DNA from: Heterocephalus glaber | Lineage: Eukaryota > Chordata > Mammalia > Rodentia > Bathyergidae | Assembly: GCF_000247695.1 (NCBI RefSeq) | Contig: NW_004624782.1 | Coordinates: 12,756,495-12,820,494, forward strand | DNA length: 64,000 nucleotides | Direction of reading: 5' to 3' | Shown: positions 43,572 through 55,064 of the stretch, piece by piece | How the letters are laid out: every line of letters begins with the position of its first letter | Numbering within the stretch: the first letter of the stretch is position 1 | Notes under the pieces: model-generated | Told to the model about the DNA's origin: nothing | Database searches by the model: none | Seen by the model: the letters and a program-made list of their open reading frames with translations, nothing else | Position numbers and translations under genes: made by a program

Positions 43572-46500
43572 TCAGATGAGCACACTGGACACAGGGACCC
43601 GGGTGGAGCGGCCACGCTGGGGCACCACGATTCGGTCATCGGAGGGTCCGGCCTCAGACAACAGACCTGTGGGAGGTGGGGTCAGCACCAGGGCTGGGGG
43701 ACAGATAGACGCCCAGCCAGAACCTCGGACATAGACGGACAGCAGCTTGGGGACAGACAGACTGGAAGCTGATGGGTGAGCAGGCACTGTGGATGCTGGG
43801 TACCAGGCTGGGCCGGATGGAAAGACAGAAATAGGAGTGTGGGGAAGGGGATGTGGAGCAGCCCACTTACCCTGCACATGGAGCTGGGCCCGCCGGCGAT
43901 CACCCTCAATGAAGACAGCGGTGCCTAGGAAGGCAGCGCCACCCAGTGCCCCAATGAAGGCACAGAGCATGAGTGAGAACTGCAGAGCCCGGAACTCGGA
44001 CAGGAAGGACGGGGGCCAGCTCCGACGGAGGCGGTCTGAGATCTGTGGGAGCAGAGTGGGAGTCAGAGCGGCCTGGGAGGGGTTGGGGTGGCCCGGACAC
44101 AGGAGAGGGAAATGGAGCCCGGGAGGGAGGGCAGCCTGGACCTCCAGGGTGAGGTCCGTGGCCTCGTGGGAGGAATCTGCAGACAAAATCCCTTGCAGCC
44201 AGCGGAGAACCCAAGGCGAGAGGCCCACGTCGAGGCTGAAGCCGGGAGGGCAGGGCCCCAAACCCCCCGTCCCAGCGAGGGGCCATGCTCACCAGGCCAA
44301 TGAGGTAGGGGCTCCCTGCATCGCCCAGCAGGTGGGACAGCACGATCTGGAAGGCCTCGGCGGTGGAGCGACGCGTGGGGATGACCACATACTGGGGGAG
44401 GAGGGTGCTCAGCGTGGGGCTCTCGGGGAGCAGAGGGCAAAGGGCCAGGACCACAGGCCGCCCCCGCGCCCACTCCCTGTGCTCATTAGGTCTGGGCTAA
44501 CAGTGGAGCGCCGGCCACTCACCAGCAGGATGTCAGCCACAATGGCCCAGTTCATAGACAGCAGGGTCTCTCCCACAAAGATGAAGATCTAAGGGGCAGG
44601 AGGAAGTGGGCACCACAGCAAGAGCAAACACAGGAACCGTCTGCCATCCACTCAAGCATTCTCTCCACACCCCACAGGACAGGTGCTACTACCGGTCTCA
44701 TTTACACGACAAAACCGGGCTCAGAGAGGCTAAACATGCCCAGTGTCACAAAGCGGGGAAGGGTAGAGAGACTTAAAACCAGGCATGCTACCTTGAACTG
44801 CTGCACAGTTCCTCCACCCGGCCCCGGAAAGCCACCTTAACCGGCTGGCTACTCACATAGGTGGCCACGATGCTGCCACGGGCGCAGGCGAGGGCCAGGA
44901 AAAGGAAGGGAGCAGAGCCCAGAAGACCGGTGGCACAAACCAGTGGGTCCGCCCGGGGGTTGGCACGGCGCAGGCGGCGGCTGATCTCCACACCCAGGCC
45001 CACGCCCAGGACCCCAGTGAGGCACGTGATGAGCCCAAAAATGAGGCTAGGGCCGGGTAGAGACATGGGGCTCAGCCTTCTGCCTACACGGTCCCTGGCC
45101 TGGCCCTCCCAGCCACCCTCACCTCCAAGTCTACCCAGACCCCTGGGCCCCACGTCATCCCCTCAAGCATCTCCAGAAGCCAGGGCTCGGATTCAAACTG
45201 GCCTTGCCCCAGTCTGAACCACACGTCTCCACCCTGCCACCTGCAGGACCTCAGCTCACCCCACCCGGGTACCTGTCTGAGGAAGAGCAGGAGTCTCCGG
45301 GGAGGCAGGGGGGCGTCTCCCCCAGGACCACACGGGAGCGCAGCAGGAATGCAGGGGCCCAGAGGGCCAGTGAGCCCGTGACAAAGGCCACAGCAGTGAA
45401 GCCAAGGGAAGACAGGATGAAACTGGGGCTACGGACAGTGGGGAGGAGGAGGAAAGGCACTGCCTTGAGCAAACTGCCCGGGCTGACCAGGGTCTGGCCC
45501 TGTAATCCAGGCAGATGCCACAAGGGAACAGGGGTGGCCAAACCGCTGGCTCCAGGTTTGACGGGCAGGAAGCGGAGCCAGCAAAGCCTGCGACCATTCA
45601 ACGCGCCAAGCAGAAGGGGCTTGGGGAACAGGAAGGGATCCAACTCACTTTCTTGCCAGAGCCCTCAGATCTGCCCACCAGGAGGTGGGGCTCAGGGGCG
45701 GGGAGTCCGAGTGGCGCTCCACAGCACCCCTAGGCGGCTCCCGGACCACCAGGAACAGCAGCAGGACGGCCACCACCCCCAGGCCTGGTGTCACCTAGAG
45801 GAGAAATGGGCTTGAGGGCAGGCAGGGACAAGGACACTGTCCATGACCAGGGAAGGCTGCTGCAGGAGGCTGCTCCACAGTCAGGGAAGAAGGGCTTGTC
45901 ACTTGGCTTCCTCTTTGCCAAAGGACCCTGATTTTCTTTTGGGAAACCACTTCCCCCACTTCTGTCAATCCATATGGACCAAACAGCACGTCGGACTTGG
46001 CCGACAAGAGGACTGTTAACCCCCCCAGCCCGCTGGTTTCATGGTAAGCCTGTGACCCACATTCTCTAATCAGTTGCCATCCCATGACTATTCCTTAAGG
46101 GTTCGAGGTGCTGGAGTTGCTCAATTCAAAGATAATCATTTGGAGCACACACGCTTGAAAAATGAAGTCAATGCAGAGGAAAGAAAAGCTGAGAAGAGAG
46201 CTATCAAATCCTGGTGACCTGTGGGCGCCCTGGCTCAGCTTTGCTCATACCACCTTGGGGCTTTCCACCCGGAAAGCCAAGACAGTCCCTGTGGGGCTCA
46301 CAGTTTACAGGGGCTCCTGTCACCCATGACAAGAGCTGTCTAGGACATGACTTCCTGCAGGCCTGGCGGAGTCACCACTGCCACAGAAAGCCGCCCAGAG
46401 GTCAGGAAGCGGGAAGTAGGACTGCCACCAGCCTCCCCGCGGTCTGTCCCCAGACTTACCCTCAGAGCCCAGTGCCAGTCACCAGCCACATCCTTCACTT

Positions 46501-49500
46501 TGGAGCCTGCAATGTAGCCCAGGCCACTGCGGGGAGGGGAGGGGCAGAGGAAACAGGCAATCCATCAGTCTAGCCCCATAGGCCCCCCACCTCCCACCAG
46601 GCCTTCGGCCAGCTCACCTGCCCACCGGGATGGCAAAGTAGAACACGCTGAGCATTCGGCTTCGCTGGTCAGCCACGAAGAGATCAGCGATGAGGGTGGG
46701 CGCAATGGTGGAATAACTGGCCTCCCCGACCCCCACTAGGCCCCGGGTCAGGAGGAGCAGCCAGAAACGCTGGGGAAGGAGACATGGGGGAGGTGGCATC
46801 CCACCTTGGAGCCAAGCTCCCAGGCGACCTCTCCAGCCAGCGCCAGAGAGGCAGCAGGGACAGCAGGAGAGGCCTGGGTTTAGAATCAGACAGACCTGGC
46901 TGGAATCCTGGCTCCACCACTTACTAGCTGTGACTTTGAGAAAGTTACTTAACCTCTCTGAGCCTCAGTTTCCTCATCTGCAAAAGGGGAATAACAACAA
47001 CTTGTTCACACAGCTGCTGTGGGGGCTTCACGATACAAGTCCCCTTCAGGCACAGAATAAATCGGAGTTTCTACCTTGCCCCTCCCACCCAACGCCTCAG
47101 TGGTGAAAGTGATCTTGGGGCAGGGGGAGTACTTATCTACCAAAGACACCTGCAGCTAAGGACAGGGCACAACAACTGAGGAAAGCACATGCAGGGCCTG
47201 AGCTGAGGTCAGAGCCGGGGCAGAGTGAGCACAGAAGGAGATTTCAAAGGGGCAAAGAGGCAACAGCCAGGGAGGCAGGAGGAAAACCAGCAGAGGGTGG
47301 CGGCAGAAGAGGGTTTCAGGAAGAAGTGGGCTGAGGGCTCCTGGGAGATCGGGTGAGAACAGCACGAGGAGCAAGAGCAGCACTGAGCAACCAGGAGGTC
47401 ACTATTGACTTTGGCAATGGCCGGGGCACTGGAGTGGGGCAGAAGTCAGCCGGCTGCACTCAAGTGGGGAGCTGAGGAGGTGCAGGCAGGTGCAAGCGGC
47501 TCCCTGGCTGCTCCTTCACCCCCACAGGCGCTGGACTGCTTGAGGGGCCTTTCAGGAAAGGGAGAAGGGGAGAGGGCGGTCCAGGGGGAGCTTTTTCCAT
47601 GGTAGAGACATATGAGTATTTAGCTATGGAGTAAAGGAGTCAGTTGGGGAAAGAGGGATGAGACAGCAGAAGGTTCTGCAAGAAAAGGGAGAGTGTGGAG
47701 CAGGCAGATTCACTCAGGCAAGGAAAGGGTATAAAATGTCATGAACCAAGGAAACTGCAGAAGTTCCCCCCGGCCCAGTCTGAAACGATTCCAAGGAGCA
47801 GCAGCAAAGATTGACAGGGAGTGGGGCGTGGGGAGCGGCCAGAAGCAGGAGCTAGCTGGGGGCCTCACCTCTCTGGGGATGAAGGATGACCCCAGTGTCA
47901 CCAGGGACCAGAAGGCAATGCCCCCGCACATGAGATACTTCCGATTGTACCTGTCACCCAGGTAGCCAAACACAGGTGCCAACACCATGTAACTGGAGAT
48001 GAACACTGGGGGGAAGCAGAGAGTCAGCCCTGCTGTAGCCCGCTGCCCACTCCCACCCTGCTGGGTGCAGCTCAGGAATGCCAGAAGCACAGGTGACCCC
48101 TCCACCTGACCGACTGCATACCTCCCACACCCCATCCCCTCAGCTCCTCCTCAGACACAGCTCCTGGCTGCAGCTCAGACACTCAGGCCCCCACACCTCC
48201 CATCCCTGTCTAGCACATTTACTGCTGTTTTCTTTTGCACAACACTCATCCTTACGGAAAGTTATCTCTCTCAGGGTCTCGCTACGTAGTTCAGGCTAGT
48301 CTTGAACTGACTATGTAGCCTAAGCTGGCCTAGAACTTGTGGCAATTCTCCTTCCTCAGCACCCCCCCCCCGCCCCCAGTGCTGGGTACAGGCCTGCGCC
48401 GCCACACCTGGAAGTTATCTCATTTTAACTAAGTCCTCTCATCCACAGAGCGTGCTGGCTCCATGAACCCAAGGGCTTTGCCTGTACTGGCCATGACTGT
48501 GATTCTCTCAGTTAACACACAGCTAGCACAAAAGATGTACTCATCAATGCATGCTGAGTGAAAAGGGGAATGGACCCATTTAGAAAGTTCTGCTTCTTCT
48601 CTAATGCAACAGCTCTTCAGAGGTTTGCAACCTTGACCTATGATCCCATTTTCATCTCACCAGACTTAAATACCGCCCCTTCCTCATTGGCCTCAAGTGA
48701 GAACAGCGCACTAAGACCTGGTTTCAAATTCCTATTTTGCCTCTAACATGTTGTGTGACCCTGGGCAATCCTTAACCCTTCTTCAAGTCTCAATTTCTTT
48801 AAAAATGTAGATAATACTATCTACTTCCTCTACAAAATAGGAATGGTAACACCTATTCCCTAGCCCATGAGAGGATTTGAAGATAACGACATTTTAGACC
48901 CCAGGAAGGGGGCAGTTCAGAAGTACAGTACTAGGCCGGGGCGTGGTGGCACACGCCTGTAATCCTAGCATTCAGGAGGCAGAGGCAGCAGGACTGCTGT
49001 GAGTCTGAGGCAAGCCTGGGCTACATATGTGTTTGAGGCCAGCTTGGACTACATAGGAAGATCCTGTCTCAAAACAAACAAAACACAAGTACAGTACTTG
49101 CCTAGCGTGTGTGAGACCCCGGGGTTTGGATCTCCAGCACCACACATATACAAAAAAAGATGAACAATAACAATGACATCTTCCCAAACACATTATCACC
49201 ACTCCCTCCAGGGCCTGGCACACAGTAGGTGCTCAGAAACATTTGAGCAATGAATGAAGGAGGAAAGGAAGGAAAAGAAGACTTGGCTCTGGTTTGCCTC
49301 TCCCAGAGCCCCAAAGTTCTCAACAAGTAAAACTCACCTTTATCCACTGCAGACACCCTCTCCCTGCCATCACCTACTGGCTGCCTACTACATGCCAAAC
49401 ACTGTGCTGGGAACTTGTCAGGTAGTATTTCTCTAATCCTCAGAGATGGTCTGTGTCACCACAAACAAGGAAAGTGAGGCTTAGAGAGGCTGACTGCCCA

Positions 49501-50263
49501 CCTCCCACCACACAGTCAGTCAAGGGAAGCACTGAGATTTAAAACCAGGACTGTCTCAACCACTCCCTAAAGGGTCTCCCTCATTTTGTTCTGTTTTGAG
49601 ACAAGGTATCGCTGCATAGCCTACGCTGCCCACCAACTCTCGATCCTCCTACTTCAATCTCCCCAGAGCTGGGATTATAGGCATGCCCCCCTCTTTAAAC
49701 GTGAGGTCCTAGCTCAACTAGTCAGTCCCAGAGCAAAATCAAGGCCATTAAGTCCCCTGGCTCTGACCACTAAGCCCTCGAGAATGAGCCCCAGGCAGGT
49801 CAGCTCTGGGCCCAACTGAGGCAGAAAGAGTAAGAGCTGCTGTGTGACCAGGACGGGCCTCCACTCACCGGTCTGGATGAGGCCAGAGCTACTGTCTCCT
49901 ATGCTGAAAAACTGCTCGATGTCTGGAAGGACGCCTGCAAGTGGAACACTCAGGGTGGCCGGGCGAAGTTGCCCCATCCCAGGACCTTGGTCCCTTCCCT
50001 GCCTCCCGCAGCTAGCGCCTACCTGCCACGGTGAAGCGGTCCATGTAGTTCAGGAGGTTGATGTAGCACAGCACGGCCACGATGAGAGCGGAACGGCCCG
50101 GAGACAAACCGGTGATGCGCTGCAGCCGCTCCGGGTCCGGGACCTCGGGCTCCCTGGACTTTGGGTTCCCCAAGGACCCTGGCAAGCCCGGGGTGCCAGG
50201 CACCCGCCCATCGTCTGGGTCATCCGCTTGGCTGAGGAAGGGCGCGGTGTCGGACCCGGCCAT
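43572..50263 (-). CDS. SPNS1: SPNS1, lysosomal lysophospholipid transporter (Spinster homologue 1)
   Basis: A major-facilitator-superfamily protein of the lysosome membrane that exports lysophospholipids with protons. Coding exons (minus): 50263-50023, 49934-49869, 48005-47869, 46769-46618, 46526-46460, 45794-45649, 45428-45273, 45046-44857, 44588-44523, 44391-44293, 44042-43871, 43666-43572. They total 1587 nt, giving 528 residues, the same length as human SPNS1. The acidic, Pro/Gly-rich N-terminus (1-55) is cytosolic; TM1 includes [12 protein letters not shown] (about 66-77). The MFS loop motif [10 protein letters not shown] follows TM2, and the conserved C-terminus ends RVPVSSVLI. The start has a good context (ACCATGG) and matches the family N-terminus. 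An in-frame extension upstream starts only with GTG at a splice acceptor (AG at 50316-50315), so a non-coding first exon near 50.56-50.62 kb is likely. Introns 2 and 3 carry B1, MIR and L2. It reads the same way as LAT, only 624 bp upstream of it. The protein looks fully intact. Confidence 0.97.
44655..44800 (+). mobile_element. MIR-like fragment in SPNS1 intron 8
   Basis: gacaggtgctactaccggtc and gctcagagaggctaaacatg. Confidence 0.5.
46870..47080 (+). mobile_element. MIR in SPNS1 intron 3
   Basis: cctggctccaccacttacta and cctctctgagcctcagtttc, well preserved. Confidence 0.85.
48260..48418 (-). mobile_element. B1 SINE in SPNS1 intron 2, inverted
   Basis: tctcgctacgtagttcaggc, a second tagcctaagctggcctag copy, then a C-run and cgccgccacacctgg. 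Confidence 0.78.
48690..48890 (+). mobile_element. MIR in SPNS1 intron 2
   Basis: tgttgtgtgaccctgggcaa and tctacaaaataggaatggta. Confidence 0.7.
48935..49150 (+). mobile_element. B1-ID SINE in SPNS1 intron 2
   Basis: aggccggggcgtggtggcac, internal repeat, then an ID-like gcctagcgtgtgtgagaccc part. Confidence 0.82.
49180..49262 (+). mobile_element. L2 fragment
   Basis: gcctggcacacagtaggtgc and tgaatgaagga-type end. Confidence 0.6.
49375..49560 (+). mobile_element. MIR-like fragment
   Basis: acatgccaaacactgtgctg and gtgaggcttagagaggctga. Confidence 0.6.
49580..49690 (-). mobile_element. B1 fragment, inverted
   Basis: gagacaaggtatcgctgcat and gagctgggattataggcatg. Confidence 0.65.
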
Positions 50264-50459
50264 GGTCCCGGGGCGCCGCACCGGCCCGCGCTCCGGTCCC
50301 ACCGAAGATCCCACCTGAGAAGGAAAAGGGTTGGAGAAGGGAGAATGGGGGTATCCCCGGGGAGGGAAGTGTCCTCACAGTAGGGGAGGACCCTGCCCCA
50401 GTGCGGAGCTCGGCTAAAAAAGGACCGGGCATTTCCTCCAGTGCCGGCAGACACATCGA

Positions 50460-50830
50460 GCGCGGGGCTGCGGGATCCACGTGACATCGGGAGAGGAGCG
50501 GGTTGAGGGAGTCCCTACCCTTCCCAGGCGGCGGCCACCCCTCACCCTCACCCCGGGCGGGAGCGCGCTCGCGGCACCTTAGGGCCGGCGCTGCGCCGCG
50601 GCGGCCGCCATGTTCCCCGACCGTGGGTCACGTGACACCAGAGTAGGCAGGAGCCCCCGCGCCAGCCCTCACCACGTGACCGGCCGCCGGCGGAAGCATC
50701 AAGGCCTCGTCTCAGATTCGCACGTCACACGACTGCGCCGATCGCCGGGATAACCGGGGAGCTGGTCTCGGATCACGCGCTATGACCAGACCGCGACCCT
50801 TGGGAGTCACCGCACCTTAGCGAATCTCAG
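50460..50830 (-). promoter_or_regulatory. SPNS1: SPNS1 CpG-island promoter
   Basis: CpG-dense and TATA-less. A YY1-type element, AACATGGCGGC on minus (about 50604-50614), fits a start-site-proximal position. A possible non-coding first exon ends at GTGAGGGTGAGG near 50545-50555. It contains three CACGTGAC E-boxes (separate entries). Confidence 0.75.
50627..50636. promoter_or_regulatory. CLEAR element (TFEB/TFE3 E-box)
   Basis: GTCACGTGAC is an exact match to the palindromic CLEAR consensus found at lysosomal gene promoters. It lies a few bases upstream of the YY1-type site. Related copies are CACGTGAC at 50673-50680 and 50478-50485. Confidence 0.75.
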
Positions 50831-51138
50831 CGGCCTTATCCAGAACGACCAACTGGCGGACGTCTGGTGGAGCAGCAAAATATTGGGGTCCCAAAAGGTT
50901 TTCGGAACTTCTAAATGTCTCTAGAGATGCTGTGACCAGTTCTCGCTTGAGGCAGTGACTCACAGCGTCCGGGCGGCTTCACGCATGCTCAGAAAAGGTG
51001 GAATGAGTGGAGGGCGACCCGCTGCCCTTCTCTCGCCTTCAGATTCCCCAACCCTGAGCTGATTTTCACTTCGGATCCTTAAATCCCCATTGAAAGTCCC
51101 AACCCACTTTCCCCCTTCCTACCGGGACCGGAGCCCTT

Positions 51139-51152
51139 GCGCCCTCTGGTGG
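51139..51152 (-). promoter_or_regulatory. CTCF motif upstream of SPNS1
   Basis: Minus-strand CCACCAGAGGGCGC matches the CTCF core at every conserved base. It lies about 0.5 kb upstream of the promoter. Confidence 0.65.
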
Positions 51153-51700
51153 TCCTGTGTGGAGCGGGCGGGACTCTGACCTAAGGAGAAGGCTTATCTG
51201 CAGGACGGAGGTCCAGGGATGTCGCGGAGTGGTCCTTTAGGGAACACTGGTAATATCCAGGACACACCGGACAGCATACACTCTGGGTAAAACTGCCACC
51301 GTTCTGTGCAAATGTAGCTTCAAAAACCCTCTTCCAAGCACACTTAAAAGTTTCGGGAGTCTCGGGAAATCACCAGGTCCCCAAGAGGCCTTATTAGAAT
51401 CTACTCTTGAGTCCTGAATACCCGCCTTGGTGCTACCCAGAACACCCTTCGTGTTCGGAACCTTAGGCCCAGTCCCCTGCGGACAGGAACTTCAGACTGT
51501 AGTCATTTAATTTTCCAGAAAACTGTTACTGGGCGTCTACATGCGCCTGGCATTCCGCCAGATGTCGGGCAGGAGCAGACCTAGCTCCTTCACCTAGCGT
51601 AGTGAAGGAGGCAGATACCTGTACACTACAGCTGTGGGAGGAAAAGGCAAGCAGCGCATGCATCTGCCAAAGGGTTTCTATTCAGATGCATCCACATAAG
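51153..51700. other. Intergenic sequence upstream of SPNS1
   Basis: No gene or clear repeat is visible. Confidence 0.4.
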
Positions 51701-51854
51701 CTCTTTAAACTCCATGAAAATAACGGATTTTTTTTCAAATGGGCAAAAGATGTGAACAGAGATTTCCCAAAAGAAGATATACCGATGGCCAACAGTATAT
51801 GGTATCACTGGCCATTTACGGAAAATACAATTTAAAACCACAGTGAACCACAAT

Positions 51855-51897
51855 TTAAATTTCAAACACTGTATTGGTGTTAACATATTTCAGGAAC
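51855..51897 (+). repeat. 43-bp direct repeat, copy 1
   Basis: It matches 53117-53159 with one difference (position 13, c versus t). Not a known L1 segment as far as I can tell. Confidence 0.9.
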
Positions 51898-52045
51898 TCG
51901 ATGTGGTGGCACACACCTGTGATCTCAGGACTCAAGAGGCTGAGGCAGGAGGACTGCCCCAAGTTTGACGCCAGCCCAGGCTACATAGTGAGTTCAAGGC
52001 CTGCCTAAATTACATAGCAAGACTCTGTCTCAAAAAAACAAAACA
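51898..52045 (+). mobile_element. B1 SINE
   Basis: tcgatgtggtggcacacacc ... caagactctgtctc plus an A-rich tail. Confidence 0.85.
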
Positions 52046-52301
52046 ACAAAAAACACCCCACATTGAGCTATCACTATTAGTTAAAAACAAAACAAAACTG
52101 ATAATACCAAATACTGAAAGCAATATTCAGCCACTGGAAAAAAGAGAAGGTTACTGTGAAAGCAAATGGTACAATCATTTTGAAAAACAATTTAACAGTT
52201 TATTTAAAATTAAATATATGCTTTCCACGTGACTCAGCAGTTGCAATCCTAGGTATCTAACAAGAAACGAAAACATGTCCCAACAAAAAATTGTACATGA
52301 A

Positions 52302-52387
52302 GGGCTAGGGATTTAGCTCAGTGGTTTCACTGCCTGCTGCGTGAGCGCAAGAACCCGAGTTCAATCTCACGTACAAAAAAAAAAAAG
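52302..52387 (+). mobile_element. tRNA-like SINE
   Basis: gggctagggatttagctcag ... gagttcaatctcacgtac; the flanks share gtacatga. Confidence 0.82.
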
Positions 52388-52417
52388 TACATGAATGTTC
52401 GTAGAAGCATTATACAA

Positions 52418-52995
52418 GCTGGGCATGGCGGCACATGCCTATAATTCCCATACTCTGGGAGAATGAGGCAGGAGGACTGAAAGTTTGAGCACAGCCCGGG
52501 CAAGTTAGTGACTTAGCAGACCCTAAACAAAAAAGGCTGAGGGTAGCTGGGCATGGTGGCACATACCGGTAATCCCAGCACTCGGGAGGCTGAGGCAAGA
52601 TTCCCACAAATTAGAGGCCAGCCTGGGCTACACAGTGAGTTCACATAGCGAGACTCTGTCAAAAAAAAAGAGGACTGGGGTGTCCAAAGGTGTTGGGTTC
52701 AGTCCCCAGAACTACACACACAAAAAGCATTAATCATAGCCAAGGAGGCTGGAGATAGGGCTTAGTGGTGGAGCACTTGATTAGCATGCCTAGGTTTTAT
52801 CCCCAATACAACAAGAAAACAAAAAAATATAATGGCTAGGTGTGGGGACACATTCTGCTACTAGGGAGGCTGAGGCAGGAAGATTGCAAGTTTGAGGCTG
52901 GCATGGGCAAATTAGTAAGAGCCTACCTCAAAACCAAAGGGTTGAGGATATAGCTCAGCCATCCCTGGGTCCAGTCCCCAGTACTGTAAATAATC
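52418..52995 (+). mobile_element. Run of B1 and ID-type SINEs
   Basis: B1 at about 52418-52535 and 52545-52665, ID parts at 52670-52725 and 52745-52815, B1-ID at 52830-52990. All are plus and diverged to differing degrees. Confidence 0.72.
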
Positions 52996-53000
52996 ACTCA

Positions 53001-53037
<37 letters not shown>
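52996..53037. repeat. (CA)n microsatellite
   Basis: About 17 uninterrupted CA units after a short tcac run. Confidence 0.92.
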
Positions 53038-53039
<2 letters not shown>

Positions 53040-53116
53040 GTCCATCGACACACAAATAGCACACCCATAAATAGAATATCAGTTAGCAATAAAAAGGTAT
53101 TATGGATAAAACATGG

Positions 53117-53159
53117 TTAAATTTCAAATACTGTATTGGTGTTAACATATTTCAGGAAC
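53117..53159 (+). repeat. 43-bp direct repeat, copy 2
   Basis: Partner of 51855-51897. Confidence 0.9.
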
Positions 53160-53327
53160 AAGGCAGTATGTTTATATGTCAGAAGTTTTGTTTAATTCTA
53201 TGGTATTTCTAAATCAATTTAATAAATTCAGCAAGTTAAAAAAAAACCCAGCAAAAACACTGTTAAGTGAGACAGGCCAGACACAAAAGGCTGCATACTG
53301 TATTATTTCATTTATATGAAAACCTGG

Positions 53328-53400
53328 CATGGTGGCAGGCACCTGGAGTGATACTACTCAGGAGGCTGAGGCAGATGTGAGCCCAGAAATAAAAATAAAA
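53328..53400 (+). mobile_element. B1 fragment
   Basis: cctggcatggtggcaggcac and caggaggctgaggcagat. Confidence 0.65.
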
Positions 53401-53659
53401 ATTTTAAAAATCTAGGAAAGGCATAACAAAGGTGACAGGAAGCAGATTAGCTGTTGCTTGGGATCAGAGGGAAAACAAGGAAACTCCTCCATAACTGCAA
53501 ACTTCTACTGACACTCACTGAACTGCACACTCAAATGAGTGAACTTTTAGGCATATAAATTAAACTCCAGTAAGTTAAAAAACAAAATGCTTCTGGTCCA
53601 AACACAGTAAGTACCACTTGATATTAATGAAACTAAAACTGGCATAACAGCAAATATTT

Positions 53660-54045
53660 TAAGCCAGGTGTGGCAATACATACCTATAATCTCAGCACTC
53701 TGGGAAGCTGAGACGAGAGGATCACAAACTCTAGTCCAATCTGGAGAATTTAGTCAGACTGTTTTAAAATTTTAAAAAAGCCGGGCAAGAACCTGAGTTT
53801 GATACCCAGTACCAGAAAAGAAAAAAAAAAAAAATGCCAAGTGTGGTAGTGCATGCCTATAATCACAGCACTGGAGGCTGAGACAGGAGGACCGCCAGGA
53901 ATTTGAGGCCAGCCTGGGTTACATAGAGTTCAAGGACAGCCTGAATTACATAGTGAGATCCTGTCTCAAAAAACAAACAAAAAAAGGGCTCCAGATACAG
54001 CTCAATGCAAAGGGCCTGGGTTCAATCCTCAGTACCAAGGGGGGA
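53660..54045 (+). mobile_element. B1-ID, B1 and ID-type SINEs
   Basis: B1-ID at about 53662-53835, B1 at 53836-53980, ID part at 53985-54040. Confidence 0.75.
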
Positions 54046-54054
54046 AAAAGCAAG

Positions 54055-54475
54055 TATTTTAATTCCAATTCGTTTTGCCAAATGGGAAAAATATTTGGCT
54101 CTTCTCTGAGTACAGGTTCTTTTTAATTTTATGGATCTCTTCTAAGATTTCTTTAAGGTTAGATATATATGCCTGTATGGGTCGAATTAGTTTAAACTGG
54201 AATCCAAGTTTTGCTATTTGCTTTGGAAATTGTGGTTCATGAAATCTAAGTACACATGTAATTTCTTGAACAAAAAGTTCATTGACAAGTGCCACAAAAT
54301 AAGTCCAGGACGGGCAGAAAGACCTAGAAACAGGACTTGAGAGCTTCTCAGAGAAACTGGCCTTGAGCTTCAGTATGGCAGAGAAAGACACAAGTCTCCT
54401 TTATTTGAGGTTTCCTCTTACCTGTGGTCAGCTGAAGCCAAAGATGCAGTGCAGTCCAGTAAAAATCACTTATGT
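54055..54475. other. AT-rich sequence of unknown nature
   Basis: It contains a 110-codon minus-strand open frame (54059-54391) without a recognisable domain. I cannot say whether it is an old repeat or chance. Confidence 0.35.
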
Positions 54476-54479
54476 AACC

Positions 54480-54600
54480 TTTATTACCGTGTATTGTTGT
54501 CACTGTCTGTTTTATTAGTTGGTGTTAATCTCTTGCCTAGTTTGTAAGTTTTACCATCAGTATGTTCAGGGAAAAGCAGTATACAATCATACCTTGGTAC
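54480..54600 (+). mobile_element. Tigger-type DNA transposon fragment
   Basis: 'ttttattagttggtgttaat' and 'ctcttgcctagtttgtaagt' match the complement of the fragment at 61930-62140. Confidence 0.5.
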
Positions 54601-54604
54601 CTGA

Positions 54605-55060
54605 CTGCTTTGAAACTTGTGGAATTTGGTACCTGAAGGATTTTCATGAGAAAATTTTGCCCCAGTATTCATCATTTGTGGTTCTCTATGTGCAAGTTAG
54701 CACTTGGTGTCAGTTACCCCCTGACTTGCATTACACTTTTCAGCCAAAACAGTTTTTTTGGTACCTGCCATTTTTGGTACTTCCCACGCCTTCCGAAACC
54801 AGTATCTAGATACCGCCATATATAGCATTAGGTGCATGGCGATGGTTAGGGCGCACCTTGGAACAGCCCCCAGGGGTAAGAGGGGCTACTGCAACTACAA
54901 GGGGAAGGAGGAACATTCCAGGGAGGAGGAGAGCATGCGCAAAGGGCTTGCTCACGGAAGGAAACAGGATGGACAGCATCTGTAAGAAGGGTAAATGGGG
55001 AGCTGTGGGACACAGGAGGCTGGCTAGGTGGGCCAGGTTAAAATGTGCCATTTTAAAATC
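54605..55060. other. Intergenic sequence, possibly old transposon remains
   Basis: Repeated 'ggtacct' motifs near 54595-54775 hint at a further DNA-transposon relic. The family is not identified. Confidence 0.3.
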
Positions 55061-55064
55061 ACAT

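Larger units (their letters stand above)
51715..53585 (+). mobile_element. Ancient L1 LINE, interrupted by SINEs
   Basis: Ordered ORF2-terminal and 3' pieces occur in plus: 'caaatgggcaaaagatgtga' (51738), 'atcctaggtatctaacaaga' (52245), 'atatcagttagcaataaaaa' (53076), 'tgtattatttcatttatatg' (53299). Several B1 and ID elements sit between the pieces. No open frame survives. Confidence 0.75.

Noticed and set aside
50264..50314. N-terminal extension of SPNS1
   Set aside because: It would need a GTG start located exactly at a splice acceptor. The ATG at 50263 matches the family N-terminus and has a good context.
54059..54391. 110-codon minus-strand open frame as a gene
   Set aside because: AT-rich region between SINEs and DNA-transposon remains; no recognisable domain.
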